This document shows positions 33,249-40,305 of a stretch of 40,384 nucleotides of DNA, in pieces; positions within the stretch are counted from its first letter, which is position 1, and every line of letters begins with the position of its first letter. The DNA comes from Anaerolineales bacterium (GTDB lineage: Bacteria > Chloroflexota > Anaerolineae > Anaerolineales > UBA11858). The stretch covers positions 1 to 40,384 of the forward strand of contig JADHTJ010000026.1 of assembly GCA_016785015.1 (NCBI GenBank). The letters are read 5' to 3'. A program made the translations under genes and the position numbers. The notes below the pieces were generated by a model that saw only the letters and a list, made by a program, of their open reading frames with translations, searched no databases and was not told the DNA's origin.

Positions 33249-33429
33249 CTGTATCAAGCCCTTTCGTTATTGAGTGTCCCAGGCGAAGGGTACAACGCTC
33301 TGAGCGGGTGGGATTCTACCAAAAGGGGGCAGATGCGTCAACGATTTTTAGAATATCGATAGACATGAGTCACCCCAAATTTATTTTATGCAGAAAAATT
33401 GAGTGATTTGCTATTAATCACCCCCTCCC

Positions 33430-33460
33430 TAACCCTCCCCCGATTGTCGGGGGAGGGTTA
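33430..33460. repeat. C-rich perfect hairpin repeat
   Basis: TAACCCTCCCCCGA (33430-33443) and TCGGGGGAGGGTTA (33447-33460) are perfectly inverted over 14 bp with a 3-base loop. CTCCC/GGGGAGG-type blocks, also at 33520-33560, are typical dispersed intergenic sequence. The 33249-33463 stretch otherwise shows nothing coding. Confidence 0.6.
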
Positions 33461-33463
33461 ATG

Positions 33464-33515
33464 AAAAAAAATAGGTGCGTGCGGCGTTTTGCGCCTGCAC
33501 GCACCTATTTTTTTT
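33464..33515. terminator. Strong bidirectional terminator
   Basis: A perfect 19-bp inverted repeat starts with eight A and ends with eight T (33464-33482 with 33497-33515); the apical loop can itself pair (GGCG/CGCC). The stem core TAGGTGCGTGC is GC-rich. It lies downstream of the minus-strand aldo/keto reductase gene and would end transcription in either direction. Confidence 0.9.
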
Positions 33516-33626
33516 ACAAATCTCCCCTTCCGGTGGGGAAGGGGGGGCAGGGGGGATGGGAAAGGAAATTAAATTTTCCACAGGAATATTTTATTCGGAA
33601 TGTGTCATGTCTATCCGAAAACCAAG

Positions 33627-34487
33627 CTACGTGGGCAAAGCAAATAATGGCTCGAATTCTGTCCCGCTTTGGATCAGTGCAGCCTGTTCATCTGCATTTA
33701 AGGGAGTGAACTTTTGACAGGCTTCTAACACCTTGGGCAGGATTTGAACTTCGCCCGTGGTACATAGGCCAGTCACATCTTGCGAAAGCACAAAGTTGAC
33801 TGCCGCTTGGATCGATTCCATCTCGTCAAAGGGGCGATACCAGGTATTGTATGTTTGTTCTCCCTCCCAGGTGCCGCGCGCCGCCGTCTTGATGATCATG
33901 ACCCCAACATCTCGCTCCTGACAAATGCCTAGCAGTCGTTCTGTATCCCGTCGATAAGTTGCATCTGTATAAAAGATGTAATTGAGTGGGAACATAACCG
34001 TGTCAAAGTCAAAGCGGTCCAAAGCCTCAATGAAAGTTGCCGGTGCATATTGACCATGACCCGTAATCCCTATGAAGCGTGTCAAACCCTCGCCACGCGC
34101 CTCAATAACAGCCTCTAATGCCCCACCAGGCGCAGTGATCATATCCAGTTCATCGATATTGGTGACCGCATGGAATTGATAAAGATCGAAGCTGTCCACC
34201 TGAAGAGTATTCAGCGAGCGCTGCATTTCTGCGGCAGCCCCATCTTTTCCCCGCTCACCAGTTTTACACCCCAAGAAAACCTTCTCTCTAATCTTGGGCA
34301 TCCAGGGACCCAGGCGCGTTTCGGCCAGCCTATATCCAGGAGCAACATCAATATGATTGACCCCCGCAACCATGACATCTTCCATCACTGCATCGGCACC
34401 TTCTTGTGAGATATCCCAAAAGGCCACTGCGCCAAAAATTGCCACGGTGCTCATGTGTTCAGTTCGTCCTAAGCGTCGTTTTTCCAT
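33627..34487 (-). CDS. Aldo/keto reductase
   Basis: This NADPH-dependent (beta/alpha)8-barrel enzyme reduces carbonyls; substrate is unknown. The 286-residue product carries the catalytic tetrad: Asp47 and Tyr52 in NHIDVAPGYRLAETRLG, Lys75 in FLGCKTGERG and His106 in DLYQFHAV. GGAG lies about 9 bases before the ATG of MEKRRLGRTE; a start 6 codons upstream would bury that site, so it is rejected. It is divergent from the VanZ-like gene and followed by a strong terminator. Confidence 0.9.
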   Translation of the reverse strand: MEKRRLGRTEHMSTVAIFGAVAFWDISQEGADAVMEDVMVAGVNHIDVAPGYRLAETRLGPWMPKIREKVFLGCKTGERGKDGAAAEMQRSLNTLQVDSFDLYQFHAVTNIDELDMITAPGGALEAVIEARGEGLTRFIGITGHGQYAPATFIEALDRFDFDTVMFPLNYIFYTDATYRRDTERLLGICQERDVGVMIIKTAARGTWEGEQTYNTWYRPFDEMESIQAAVNFVLSQDVTGLCTTGEVQILPKVLEACQKFTPLNADEQAALIQSGTEFEPLFALPT

Positions 34488-34514
34488 TTTCGCAACTCCT
34501 TTCATCGACAGAAG

Positions 34515-34520
34515 TATAAT
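34515..34520 (+). promoter_or_regulatory. -10 box of the VanZ-like gene, leaderless spacing
   Basis: TATAAT is followed by six bases (CCATCT) and the ATG. CCATCTA-TGCG-TAGATGG (34521-34538) is a perfect 7-bp inverted repeat that includes the start codon and could be an operator. Confidence 0.6.
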
Positions 34521-34526
34521 CCATCT

Positions 34527-34931
34527 ATGCGTAGATGGCGGTACCTATGGTTATTATTGTGGTTGGTAGGGATCCTGTTTCCGATGGCCTGGCTAGGGAA
34601 CTTTTCAGAGAAATTCCAGCAAATGTTCAACACCCTATTTTCTCCTGAGTGGATGCATTGGATCATGCATGCACTGCTTTATGCTGCCCTGGCAGTTTTA
34701 ATAATGATCGTCTTTGAGCGCCCGTTGACAAAATCATCATTGGGATTGGTTCTGGTCACAACTCTGATTGTAGGGGGACTCCAAGAAGGATGGCAGGTCC
34801 TATCAGGGGTTCAAATCCTGCGCTGGAACACTGTATTCGACTTAGGGGTAGATATGCTTGGAGCCCTAATAGGTTTTGGATTGTCTTATTGGTTGAGGAC
34901 AAAATCCAGAGCATACTGCGCATCCAAATAG
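34527..34931 (+). CDS. VanZ-like membrane protein
   Basis: The 134-residue product has four hydrophobic helices. The layout, with MHWIMHALLYAALAVLIMIV in the second helix, GLQEGWQVLSG between helices and a conserved Asp pair in TVFDLGVDMLGALIGFGL, matches VanZ-like proteins. VanZ gives low-level teicoplanin resistance in enterococci, but most homologues have unknown function. The mRNA is probably leaderless. The 3' end overlaps the convergent C39 peptidase gene by 46 bases. Confidence 0.75.
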   Translation: MRRWRYLWLLLWLVGILFPMAWLGNFSEKFQQMFNTLFSPEWMHWIMHALLYAALAVLIMIVFERPLTKSSLGLVLVTTLIVGGLQEGWQVLSGVQILRWNTVFDLGVDMLGALIGFGLSYWLRTKSRAYCASK

Positions 34932-36154
34932 AAGCGATTGGCTTCCAAAGCCGCGTTGAATTCCGCTACCGCGCCGTTGATGTCTCCCGAACGATAGAGG
35001 CCCCAGCCGTGCCACAGCAGCGCCTCCTCAGAGTTAGGCGTGCGCTGCAATGCATAACCCGTCAGCGTAAGCAGATCATCATTTCGTCCGCTGTGGAAAT
35101 AGGCAAAGAATGGCCCAAACTGATAGCGCAGCATGCGTTGGGGGAGTCCGTAGGTACGGGCGTTGTCATAGGCCTGCGCAGCTTCCTCATAACGCTCGAA
35201 CCATAACAAATTGGTGCCCAGGTTGAACCAGGCATAGGCATCCTCGGGGTTGGCATCGATTTCGGCCTGAGCCGCCTCGATGGCAAGTTCCCGGTTAACT
35301 TGCTCATCCCACGCCAGACCCAGGATCTTTTGTACGGTCTCCTCCTGATGCGGCAGGTAGATCAACATATACAACCTATTGAAGGGCTGCCAGTACTCAT
35401 CCACCGTGGCATACTCCAACTCGCGATCCGGCCCACGGTAGGTATCCTGCACGGTAAAGGTTCCCCTGGCCTCGTCATAGCCGGTGATCAAAAGATAGTG
35501 CGCCGCCCAAAGATCATCATTGGGCCAGTATGCTCCCTCAAAGAAGAAACTGGCCTCGATCAGTACAGGGATCTCCGCGGCAACGAATTGCTTGAGCAGA
35601 TCGATATCGCCGCCCACGCGGTACTGGGTATTCAACCAGCCTGCGTAATTGCGGGCGAAGTGCGCCAGCTCTTCCATATTAACATTGCGATCTTGCCGCA
35701 CTGGCTTGATCAGGTTGGAGATGTCGAATTGATTCCCCTCCCAACCATAAAAAAGTAAATACCCCGACAGCGCCGCGGGGCCGCAGTTATTCCAATCTTG
35801 CTGCTCCCAACCTTTGGCTTCGAGATCTATCTTTTCCGGGAGGGGGGTCGCCGATGCGGTTGGGCTGGGGGTGGGAATATTTGTACTGTCGTTGGTGGGG
35901 ATCGCTACCTTTGTAGCGGTAGCTGTAGGAATCGCCGTAGGTAAGGGAGTGGCTGTGATTGAGATAGAATGAGACTCTACCTTTGGGGTGGGCAAAGCTT
36001 CAACGGGGTTGATCACGCCCCTGAGGTACGTCATGGCAATATCCAAACGCCAGGAGAGTCTTTGGTTGATCGCTGGAACCTGATAAAGCAGCAAACCCAT
36101 GCTGACCGCCGCAACCCCAAAAAGTATGCTTCTACCGATAAGTTTTTTCGACAT
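34886..36154 (-). CDS. C39-like peptidase fused to TPR, membrane-anchored
   Basis: The product from MSKKLIGRSI is 422 residues: a transmembrane helix at about 6-24, a Thr/Pro-rich linker at about 53-105, a C39-type (papain-like) domain at about 112-265 and a TPR region to the end (AYAWFNLGTNLLWFERYEEA). The peptidase domain has QQDWNNCGPAAL (Gln118/119, nucleophile Cys124), His219 in AAHYLLITGYD and Asp237 in FTVQDTY, so the catalytic set looks complete. No ABC transporter or bacteriocin gene is beside it, so it is probably an extracytoplasmic peptidase rather than a maturation transporter. ATGACA and TACAAT, 17 bp apart, end 7 bases before the ATG. Confidence 0.82.
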   Translation of the reverse strand: MSKKLIGRSILFGVAAVSMGLLLYQVPAINQRLSWRLDIAMTYLRGVINPVEALPTPKVESHSISITATPLPTAIPTATATKVAIPTNDSTNIPTPSPTASATPLPEKIDLEAKGWEQQDWNNCGPAALSGYLLFYGWEGNQFDISNLIKPVRQDRNVNMEELAHFARNYAGWLNTQYRVGGDIDLLKQFVAAEIPVLIEASFFFEGAYWPNDDLWAAHYLLITGYDEARGTFTVQDTYRGPDRELEYATVDEYWQPFNRLYMLIYLPHQEETVQKILGLAWDEQVNRELAIEAAQAEIDANPEDAYAWFNLGTNLLWFERYEEAAQAYDNARTYGLPQRMLRYQFGPFFAYFHSGRNDDLLTLTGYALQRTPNSEEALLWHGWGLYRSGDINGAVAEFNAALEANRFYLDAQYALDFVLNQ

Positions 36155-36161
36155 GGCCCAA

Positions 36162-36190
36162 ATTGTATCCATCAATTCTAAATATGTCAT
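36162..36190 (-). promoter_or_regulatory. Promoter of the C39-TPR gene, leaderless spacing
   Basis: On the minus strand ATGACA (36190-36185) and TACAAT (36167-36162) are 17 bp apart; seven bases separate the -10 box from the ATG at 36154. The -35 hexamer coincides with the end of a dispersed repeat. Confidence 0.65.
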
Positions 36191-36276
36191 CGCAAGGAAC
36201 GTTCTTTGCGACGCCTGTCCTACGATCAGAGATCGTGGCGAAGGGAAGCGATCTCCCCCTTTCCTAGGAGATTGTC
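36185..36276. repeat. Dispersed intergenic repeat before the tRNA gene
   Basis: The block starts TGTCATCGCAAGGA and contains a near-perfect 20-bp palindrome (36191-36210, one mismatch), then GAAGCGATCTCC and GGAGATTGTCAC. Word order matches a common dispersed repeat type (TGTCATTGCGAGG...GCAATCTCC). The rest of the gap up to the tRNA promoter shows nothing coding. Confidence 0.55.
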
Positions 36277-36379
36277 ACACTCCCGCCGTGCTGTAGGCAC
36301 ACCTTTGGTGGGCGCGCCGCTGGCGAAGCTCCATTCGCAAATACACCCATTTTGAGAATTGCAGAATTGAACCTCCTCG

Positions 36380-36409
36380 TTGACGCACATATACCCCGCA
36401 TGGTAGAAT
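36380..36409 (+). promoter_or_regulatory. Promoter of tRNA-Glu
   Basis: TTGACG (36380-36385) and TAGAAT (36404-36409) are 18 bp apart, placing the start near 36416, about 27 bases before the mature tRNA 5' end. Confidence 0.75.
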
Positions 36410-36420
36410 TTTTCCCGCTC

Positions 36421-36442
36421 AATTTCGAATAGCTTCGAAATT
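36421..36442. repeat. Perfect palindrome in the tRNA leader
   Basis: AATTTCGAA-TAGC-TTCGAAATT is a perfect 9-bp inverted repeat abutting base 1 of the tRNA. In the precursor it would make a hairpin directly at the RNase P cleavage site; in DNA it may be a binding site. Confidence 0.65.
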
Positions 36443-36515
36443 GCCCCCATCGTCTAGTGGCCTAGGACATAGCCCTCTCAAGGCTAAAACCGGGGTTCGA
36501 GTCCCCGTGGGGGCA
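36443..36515 (+). tRNA. tRNA-Glu (anticodon CUC)
   Basis: The 73-base sequence folds fully. Acceptor stem GCCCCCA pairs with TGGGGGC, discriminator A at 36515. The D arm contains GTCTAGTGGCCTAGGAC. Anticodon stem TAGCC/GGCTA encloses loop CTCTCAA with anticodon CTC at 36477-36479. The T arm is CGGGG-TTCGAGT-CCCCG. CCA is not encoded. tRNA genes are common integration sites, and the genes downstream look mobile. Confidence 0.95.
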
Positions 36516-36526
36516 CCTAAGCGGAC

Positions 36527-36637
36527 CCATCCCGAACCACATCGGATGGATGTTGAGCAATTCTTAGAAATGCTTCGCTTCGACCAAAGAAGCAAGCTGG
36601 AAGAATTGCCCGTCATCCGGAAGTGAGGTCGGGATGG
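36527..36637. repeat. Nested 111-bp palindrome downstream of tRNA-Glu
   Basis: Four pairs of inverted arms are nested in order: 36527-36535 with 36629-36637 (9 bp), 36543-36548 with 36614-36619 (6 bp), 36557-36565 with 36601-36609 (9 bp), and 36571-36576 with 36589-36594 (6 bp), all perfect. The whole could extrude as one long interrupted hairpin, as DNA or RNA. A 26-codon frame (36546-36626, starting MDVEQFLEML) lies inside; no ribosome site precedes it, so it is not called as a gene. The structure overlaps the start codon of the next gene. Confidence 0.65.
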
Positions 36638-36864
36638 TTTCTTTTAACGTAAGCTCTTTCCCTGTTGTATTGAATAATTTAATACCCGTGAAGGCTGCTG
36701 CTGAATTCAGTGGCTATAGCATGCAGTACCTGCGCCGCCTGCTACGCTCTGGGAGGCTATCCGGGTTGAAGGTAGGTCAGGTATGGCTGATAGACAAAAC
36801 AGCCTTTGACACCTATCTGGAGGGCGCCAAAGCATCTAATGACCGCCGTTTCGGCCCCAAGTAA
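36634..36864 (+). CDS. Excisionase-like small HTH protein
   Basis: The 76-residue product contains one MerR/excisionase-type winged helix: LIPVKAAAEFSGYSMQYLRRLLRSGRLSGLKVGQVWLIDKT is at about residues 16-56 (HTH_17 pattern, with the usual A..L..S..Y.RRL...G.L.G...G..W.I spacing). A GAGG lies 5 bases before the ATG. Such proteins act as recombination directionality factors or small regulators in mobile elements. No integrase gene is in the window, so a partner may lie beyond it. Confidence 0.72.
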   Translation: MVSFNVSSFPVVLNNLIPVKAAAEFSGYSMQYLRRLLRSGRLSGLKVGQVWLIDKTAFDTYLEGAKASNDRRFGPK

Positions 36865-36881
36865 TTTTTTTCTCTGGCGTT

Positions 36882-36921
36882 GTTTACGTTTGTAAACGGC
36901 TGCCGTATACATTATGTATAC
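36882..36921 (+). promoter_or_regulatory. Palindromic operator/centromere-like DNA before the ParM-like gene
   Basis: GTTTAC-GTTT-GTAAAC (36882-36897) and GTATACAT-T-ATGTATAC (36905-36921, perfect 17-bp palindrome) stand in the 80-base gap before the ParM-like gene, just ahead of AAAGGAG. In type II partition loci the DNA-binding partner binds repeats at this place, which serve both as operator and as centromere. Confidence 0.6.
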
Positions 36922-36944
36922 ACCCAACACGAAAGGAGCTTGAA

Positions 36945-37985
36945 ATGAGTGTCATGGTTCTGGATGCAGGTAACAGCATCATCAAGGCAAAGATTGCCAG
37001 ACGAGAAGAAGGCGAAATAGCGTTCCCACATGCAATCCGCCAGTTGTCCGAGAGCGAGTATGAGAAAATCTTTGCTCGGGCGCAAATAAATGGAATTTCA
37101 AAAGACTATTTCCGGGTGAACGGGAAGCCTTATACAGTAGGGGAGAGTGCTGAACGGCATGGGGTCGTTACACCAAGATCAGGCACTGCCCGTTATACAA
37201 AAGATTATTGTGGTGTGTTAGCAGCAATTTCTTTGGCTCGATTGTACGGCCGGGGCAGGGAAGTGGCTGTGTTCGCCAGTCATCCTCCTGGAGATGTGAA
37301 ATACCGTGAAGATTTGATGGAATCTATCATTGGTGAATGGGATGTTGAGACAGGTCTGGCAAAAGCCAATTTTCGGGTGATCTACGTAAATACTTTTGAC
37401 GAACCTGTCGGAGGGCTGATGAATGTGTTATTGACCGAAGATGGCCAACATTACCAATACCCTCAAGTCGGCGATGGGCGTTCGTTGGTGATCGATATTG
37501 GTGGGTTCACAACGGATTTCTTGGCGGTCAACCCTGGAGGTGATGTGGATTATGCTCTGGCCCGGAGTGTTCCACTAGGTATCCAATCAGTCATCAATGA
37601 TTTCGAGGATAGCTTCAGGACGAATAATATGGAGATCGTCAAGGATACACCAGTGCTGCCCCCTGATCGAGTTCGTGAGGCAATTACCACAGGCGTTTTC
37701 TTAGGCGGTGGACGAAAATACCAATGTGAGCAGGATGTCGACGAAGCTACCAGCTTATTTTTGAACCGGTTTGCGGATACTTATCAACGCCTTGCTGGAG
37801 GGGCTTTATCCTGGGACAGTATCATCCTTACAGGAGGAGGGAGTGCATTGCTCCGTCACAAGTTAGATCCAATTCTGAAGCACAACAATGTGATTCTGGC
37901 CGATTCAAATGAGAGCCTTCATTTGGCGAATGTGAGAGGGGGATTGAAATTATGGAAGCTCTATGAGGCATTGAAGGTCCTATGA
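36945..37985 (+). CDS. ParM/Alp-like actin-family plasmid segregation ATPase
   Basis: The 346-residue product has the actin-fold signatures: phosphate-1 loop VMVLDAGNSIIKAKI at residues 3-17, phosphate-2 loop VIDIGGFTTDFLAV at 182-195 (Asp184) and the adenosine motif IILTGGGSALL near 297-307. The N-terminal style (LDAGNS.IK.K) matches ParM/StbA and Alp7-like proteins rather than MreB or FtsA. ParM filaments push plasmid copies apart. AAAGGAG precedes the ATG. The downstream ParR-like gene overlaps it by 4 bases (ATGA), and palindromes lie upstream, giving a compact type II partition locus. Confidence 0.82.
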   Translation: MSVMVLDAGNSIIKAKIARREEGEIAFPHAIRQLSESEYEKIFARAQINGISKDYFRVNGKPYTVGESAERHGVVTPRSGTARYTKDYCGVLAAISLARLYGRGREVAVFASHPPGDVKYREDLMESIIGEWDVETGLAKANFRVIYVNTFDEPVGGLMNVLLTEDGQHYQYPQVGDGRSLVIDIGGFTTDFLAVNPGGDVDYALARSVPLGIQSVINDFEDSFRTNNMEIVKDTPVLPPDRVREAITTGVFLGGGRKYQCEQDVDEATSLFLNRFADTYQRLAGGALSWDSIILTGGGSALLRHKLDPILKHNNVILADSNESLHLANVRGGLKLWKLYEALKVL

Positions 37986-38320
37986 GCGAAGTGATAAGCT
38001 TCCGGTTGAATCCGGATAATCCGCGAGAAGCACAGGCATTGGAAATCTTGCGAACTAAGCAAGCAGAAGGATTTTCTTCTCGACGGGTATTGACGGATGC
38101 TTTGGTTGACCTGGCGGCCAGGAAGGAGCAAGATACATTGTTCTCTATCGAAGAATTCAATATGGCCCTGGAACATGTCTCAGACTTGCTCGAACGGATT
38201 GATGGTGGCAGTCAAGGCAATGAAAATCACCAGTCAACGAGTCCACAGCGTGTGACACTACATGATGATTTTCTAAACAGCGTGAAGGTGGCGGCAAAAC
38301 CTGGGTTGAATCTTGATTGA
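37982..38320 (+). CDS. ParR-like DNA-binding adaptor of the partition locus
   Basis: The 112-residue product begins SEVISFRLNPDNPREAQALE, a beta-strand followed by helices with GFSSRRVLTDALVDLA, like ribbon-helix-helix plasmid proteins, and has a polar C-terminal tail (about 75-112). Size, place and the 4-base overlap with the ParM-like gene fit ParR, which binds the centromere repeats and caps ParM filaments. The assignment rests mainly on context; ParR proteins are poorly conserved. Confidence 0.62.
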   Translation: MSEVISFRLNPDNPREAQALEILRTKQAEGFSSRRVLTDALVDLAARKEQDTLFSIEEFNMALEHVSDLLERIDGGSQGNENHQSTSPQRVTLHDDFLNSVKVAAKPGLNLD

Positions 38321-38364
38321 AATGAAGACAACCATCTTCACTTTCACCGAGAGGGGCCTATTCA

Positions 38365-39024
38365 ATGTTGCAAAAATACAAAGACTTGGATGGAAAAACT
38401 ATGCATGACAACTACCATTTTTCTTTTATCGATGAGTCTGGGACTACATCGCCGTTTTCTGGGAGCCGGTTTTTCGTTGTGGCCCTGTTAGATACCAAGA
38501 ATCCCCGTAAAGTTGAAATGCACGTTCGGAGGCTACATAAGCGCTTCGGCACCAATTTGAAATCGGGAGAAATGAAAGCGAACGCATCTCAGGAGAACAC
38601 CATACGAAAATTTCTTTCAACGATTGCCAATGAGAGTATCGAAATCATTGTTATCATTGTTGATAAGAAAAGCATTTGGCGTCCCCCAAAGAACAACGAG
38701 AAAATCTACCGGGAAGCCGTATCACTGGCAGTTAGCCACGCTATCCGGCTATGGCAAAAGGTGGAAATCTACCTGGACAAGCGATATACATCCAGACGAT
38801 TGAGGAAAACGCTTGAAAAAGAAATCCGGGAAAAAATCTCCGATTTTCCCCACCAGGTAGTCATCATTCACCAGGAAAATTCTATTGCCAGGAAAGAGCT
38901 ACAGGCAGCCGATTTCATCTCTTGGGCATTCTTCCAGAAGTATGAAAGAGGGGATAGCCAATTTTATGAGATTATTTCAGGAAATGTGATTGTAGAGGAA
39001 GTGATCAGGCGTCGTTTGTGGTGA
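38365..39024 (+). CDS. DUF3800-family protein
   Basis: The 219-residue product starts with a beta-strand carrying FSFIDESGTT (Asp23, Glu24), followed by LKSGEMKA, VEIYLDKRYTSR and a C-terminal ARKELQAADFISWAFFQKYE. These acidic positions form the RNase H-like pattern of DUF3800 proteins, which occur in phage, plasmid and defence regions; a nuclease role is suspected but not established. GAGAGGGG at good spacing supports the ATG at 38365. It lies 44 bases after the ParR-like gene, on the same strand. Confidence 0.78.
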   Translation: MLQKYKDLDGKTMHDNYHFSFIDESGTTSPFSGSRFFVVALLDTKNPRKVEMHVRRLHKRFGTNLKSGEMKANASQENTIRKFLSTIANESIEIIVIIVDKKSIWRPPKNNEKIYREAVSLAVSHAIRLWQKVEIYLDKRYTSRRLRKTLEKEIREKISDFPHQVVIIHQENSIARKELQAADFISWAFFQKYERGDSQFYEIISGNVIVEEVIRRRLW

Positions 39025-39192
39025 TCCCCCTCCCCCCAAAAAACAAGTTAAAAAAAAAGCGGCTCACCCTGAGTCCCGATTTCAGTCTCTCCCTGTGCAT
39101 TTCAGCACAAGCTAGGTCTACTCTCCGAGTAGCCAGGATCATCAGGCTTTACGATACCGCTTCCCTCATATTTTACCATATTCAACTCAGGT

Positions 39193-39198
39193 TATAAT
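39193..39198 (+). promoter_or_regulatory. Possible -10 box before the helicase gene
   Basis: TATAAT lies 51 bases before the helicase ATG without a clear -35 partner. The 225-base gap 39025-39249 also has a CTACTC-TCC-GAGTAG hairpin (39118-39132) without T-run; nothing else is recognised. Confidence 0.4.
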
Positions 39199-39249
39199 AT
39201 ACATATTGGTCGGGAAGTTTTCTTGTTTGGATGATGGTGATTTTAGGGT

Positions 39250-40305
39250 ATGGCTAAACTCGAAGAGCTAAAGCCGGGTTGTAAAATCAATGGCATAATT
39301 CCTCAACAAAACATCACTGTTGTCGACTTAAAATGGCATGGCTCAACGGCTGTCGAGCTGTTCTATAAACGTGCCGATGGAACACCGGGCACCCAATTGC
39401 TTTTCCGCGATGACGAAGAGAAGATCGAAGTTGTCGAAGCGGTTCATGCCTGGCACTTCAACGCGGATGGGGATGCCTTCAGGCTTGTGGCCGAAGCCTA
39501 TCGTATCCACTTGGCTCATCTTTTCGATCCTGTATTAGCAGTACACACATCATTGATCGAACCACTGCCCCATCAAATTACGGGCGTTTATGGGGAAATG
39601 CTCCCGCGCCAACCGCTTCGTTTCCTGCTCGCTGATGACCCTGGAGCAGGCAAAACCATCATGGCTGGTCTGTTCATCAAAGAATTGGTCGTGCGGGGCG
39701 ATGTGGAGCGCTGCTTGATCTGTGTGCCGGGCAACCTGGCGGCGCAATGGCAAGATGAACTCTGGTTCAAGTTCCATCTCCATTTCGATATCCTTACACG
39801 CGAAACATTCGAAAGCTCAGTCAGTGGCAATCCATTTCTGGAGAAGGATAGAGTTATTATCCGCCTTGATCAGATTGCCCGCAATGATGACCTAAAAGAT
39901 AAACTTCGACAGACGGAATGGGATCTGATTGTGGTCGACGAAGCCCATAAGATGTCCGCCCATTTCTGGAGTTATGAGCTTAAAGAAACTAAACGATATA
40001 AGCTAGGAGAGTTGTTGAGTGGATTGGCTCGTCATTTCCTGTTGATGACGGCTACCCCTCATAATGGCAAAGAAGAAGATTTTCAGTTGTTCCTCAAACT
40101 CCTCGACCAAGATCGCTTCGAAGGTCGATTCCGGGAAGGTGTCCACCGGGTAGACATTTCTGACATCATGCGGCGCATGAGCAAGGAAGACTTGATGTAT
40201 TTTGATGGGAAACCACTCTTCCCGGAACGAAGAGCGTATACCATCAATGACTCCACTGAAAAAAGGGTAGTGTCTACCCTCCTCAAAAATGAAGAACTGA
40301 GATAG
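39250..40305 (+). pseudogene. SNF2-type DEAD/DEAH helicase, defence-island type, truncated by an insertion
   Basis: The frame encodes 351 residues of a protein whose relatives have roughly a thousand. The N-terminal domain (residues 1-100, [32 protein letters not shown]) precedes a RecA-like helicase domain with Walker [10 protein letters not shown] (128-136), DEAH at 230-233 and motif [16 protein letters not shown] (266-278). This resembles the large helicase-related proteins found with DNA methylases in phage-defence islands, including DrmD of DISARM-type systems. Homology appears to stop at about residue 333 ([10 protein letters not shown]), base 40248; the last 18 codons look unrelated and end at TAG. 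The second helicase lobe is missing, so the piece is probably inactive. Confidence 0.72.

Noticed and set aside
33461..33717. Two overlapping plus-strand open frames
   Set aside because: They begin inside the strong bidirectional terminator and C-rich repeat, overlap the aldo/keto reductase gene and encode no recognisable protein.
36441..36626. Open frame running through the tRNA and the palindrome
   Set aside because: Its first part is the tRNA gene itself; the last 26 codons lack a ribosome site and lie within the nested palindrome.
36527..36637. Integron attC site
   Set aside because: The palindrome has the right size range, but no RYYYAAC/GTTRRRY boxes are at its ends and no integron integrase or cassette array is seen.
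38323..38340. TGAAGA/TCTTCA hairpin between the ParR-like and DUF3800 genes as terminator
   Set aside because: The stem is six AT-rich pairs without a T-run; read-through is more likely.
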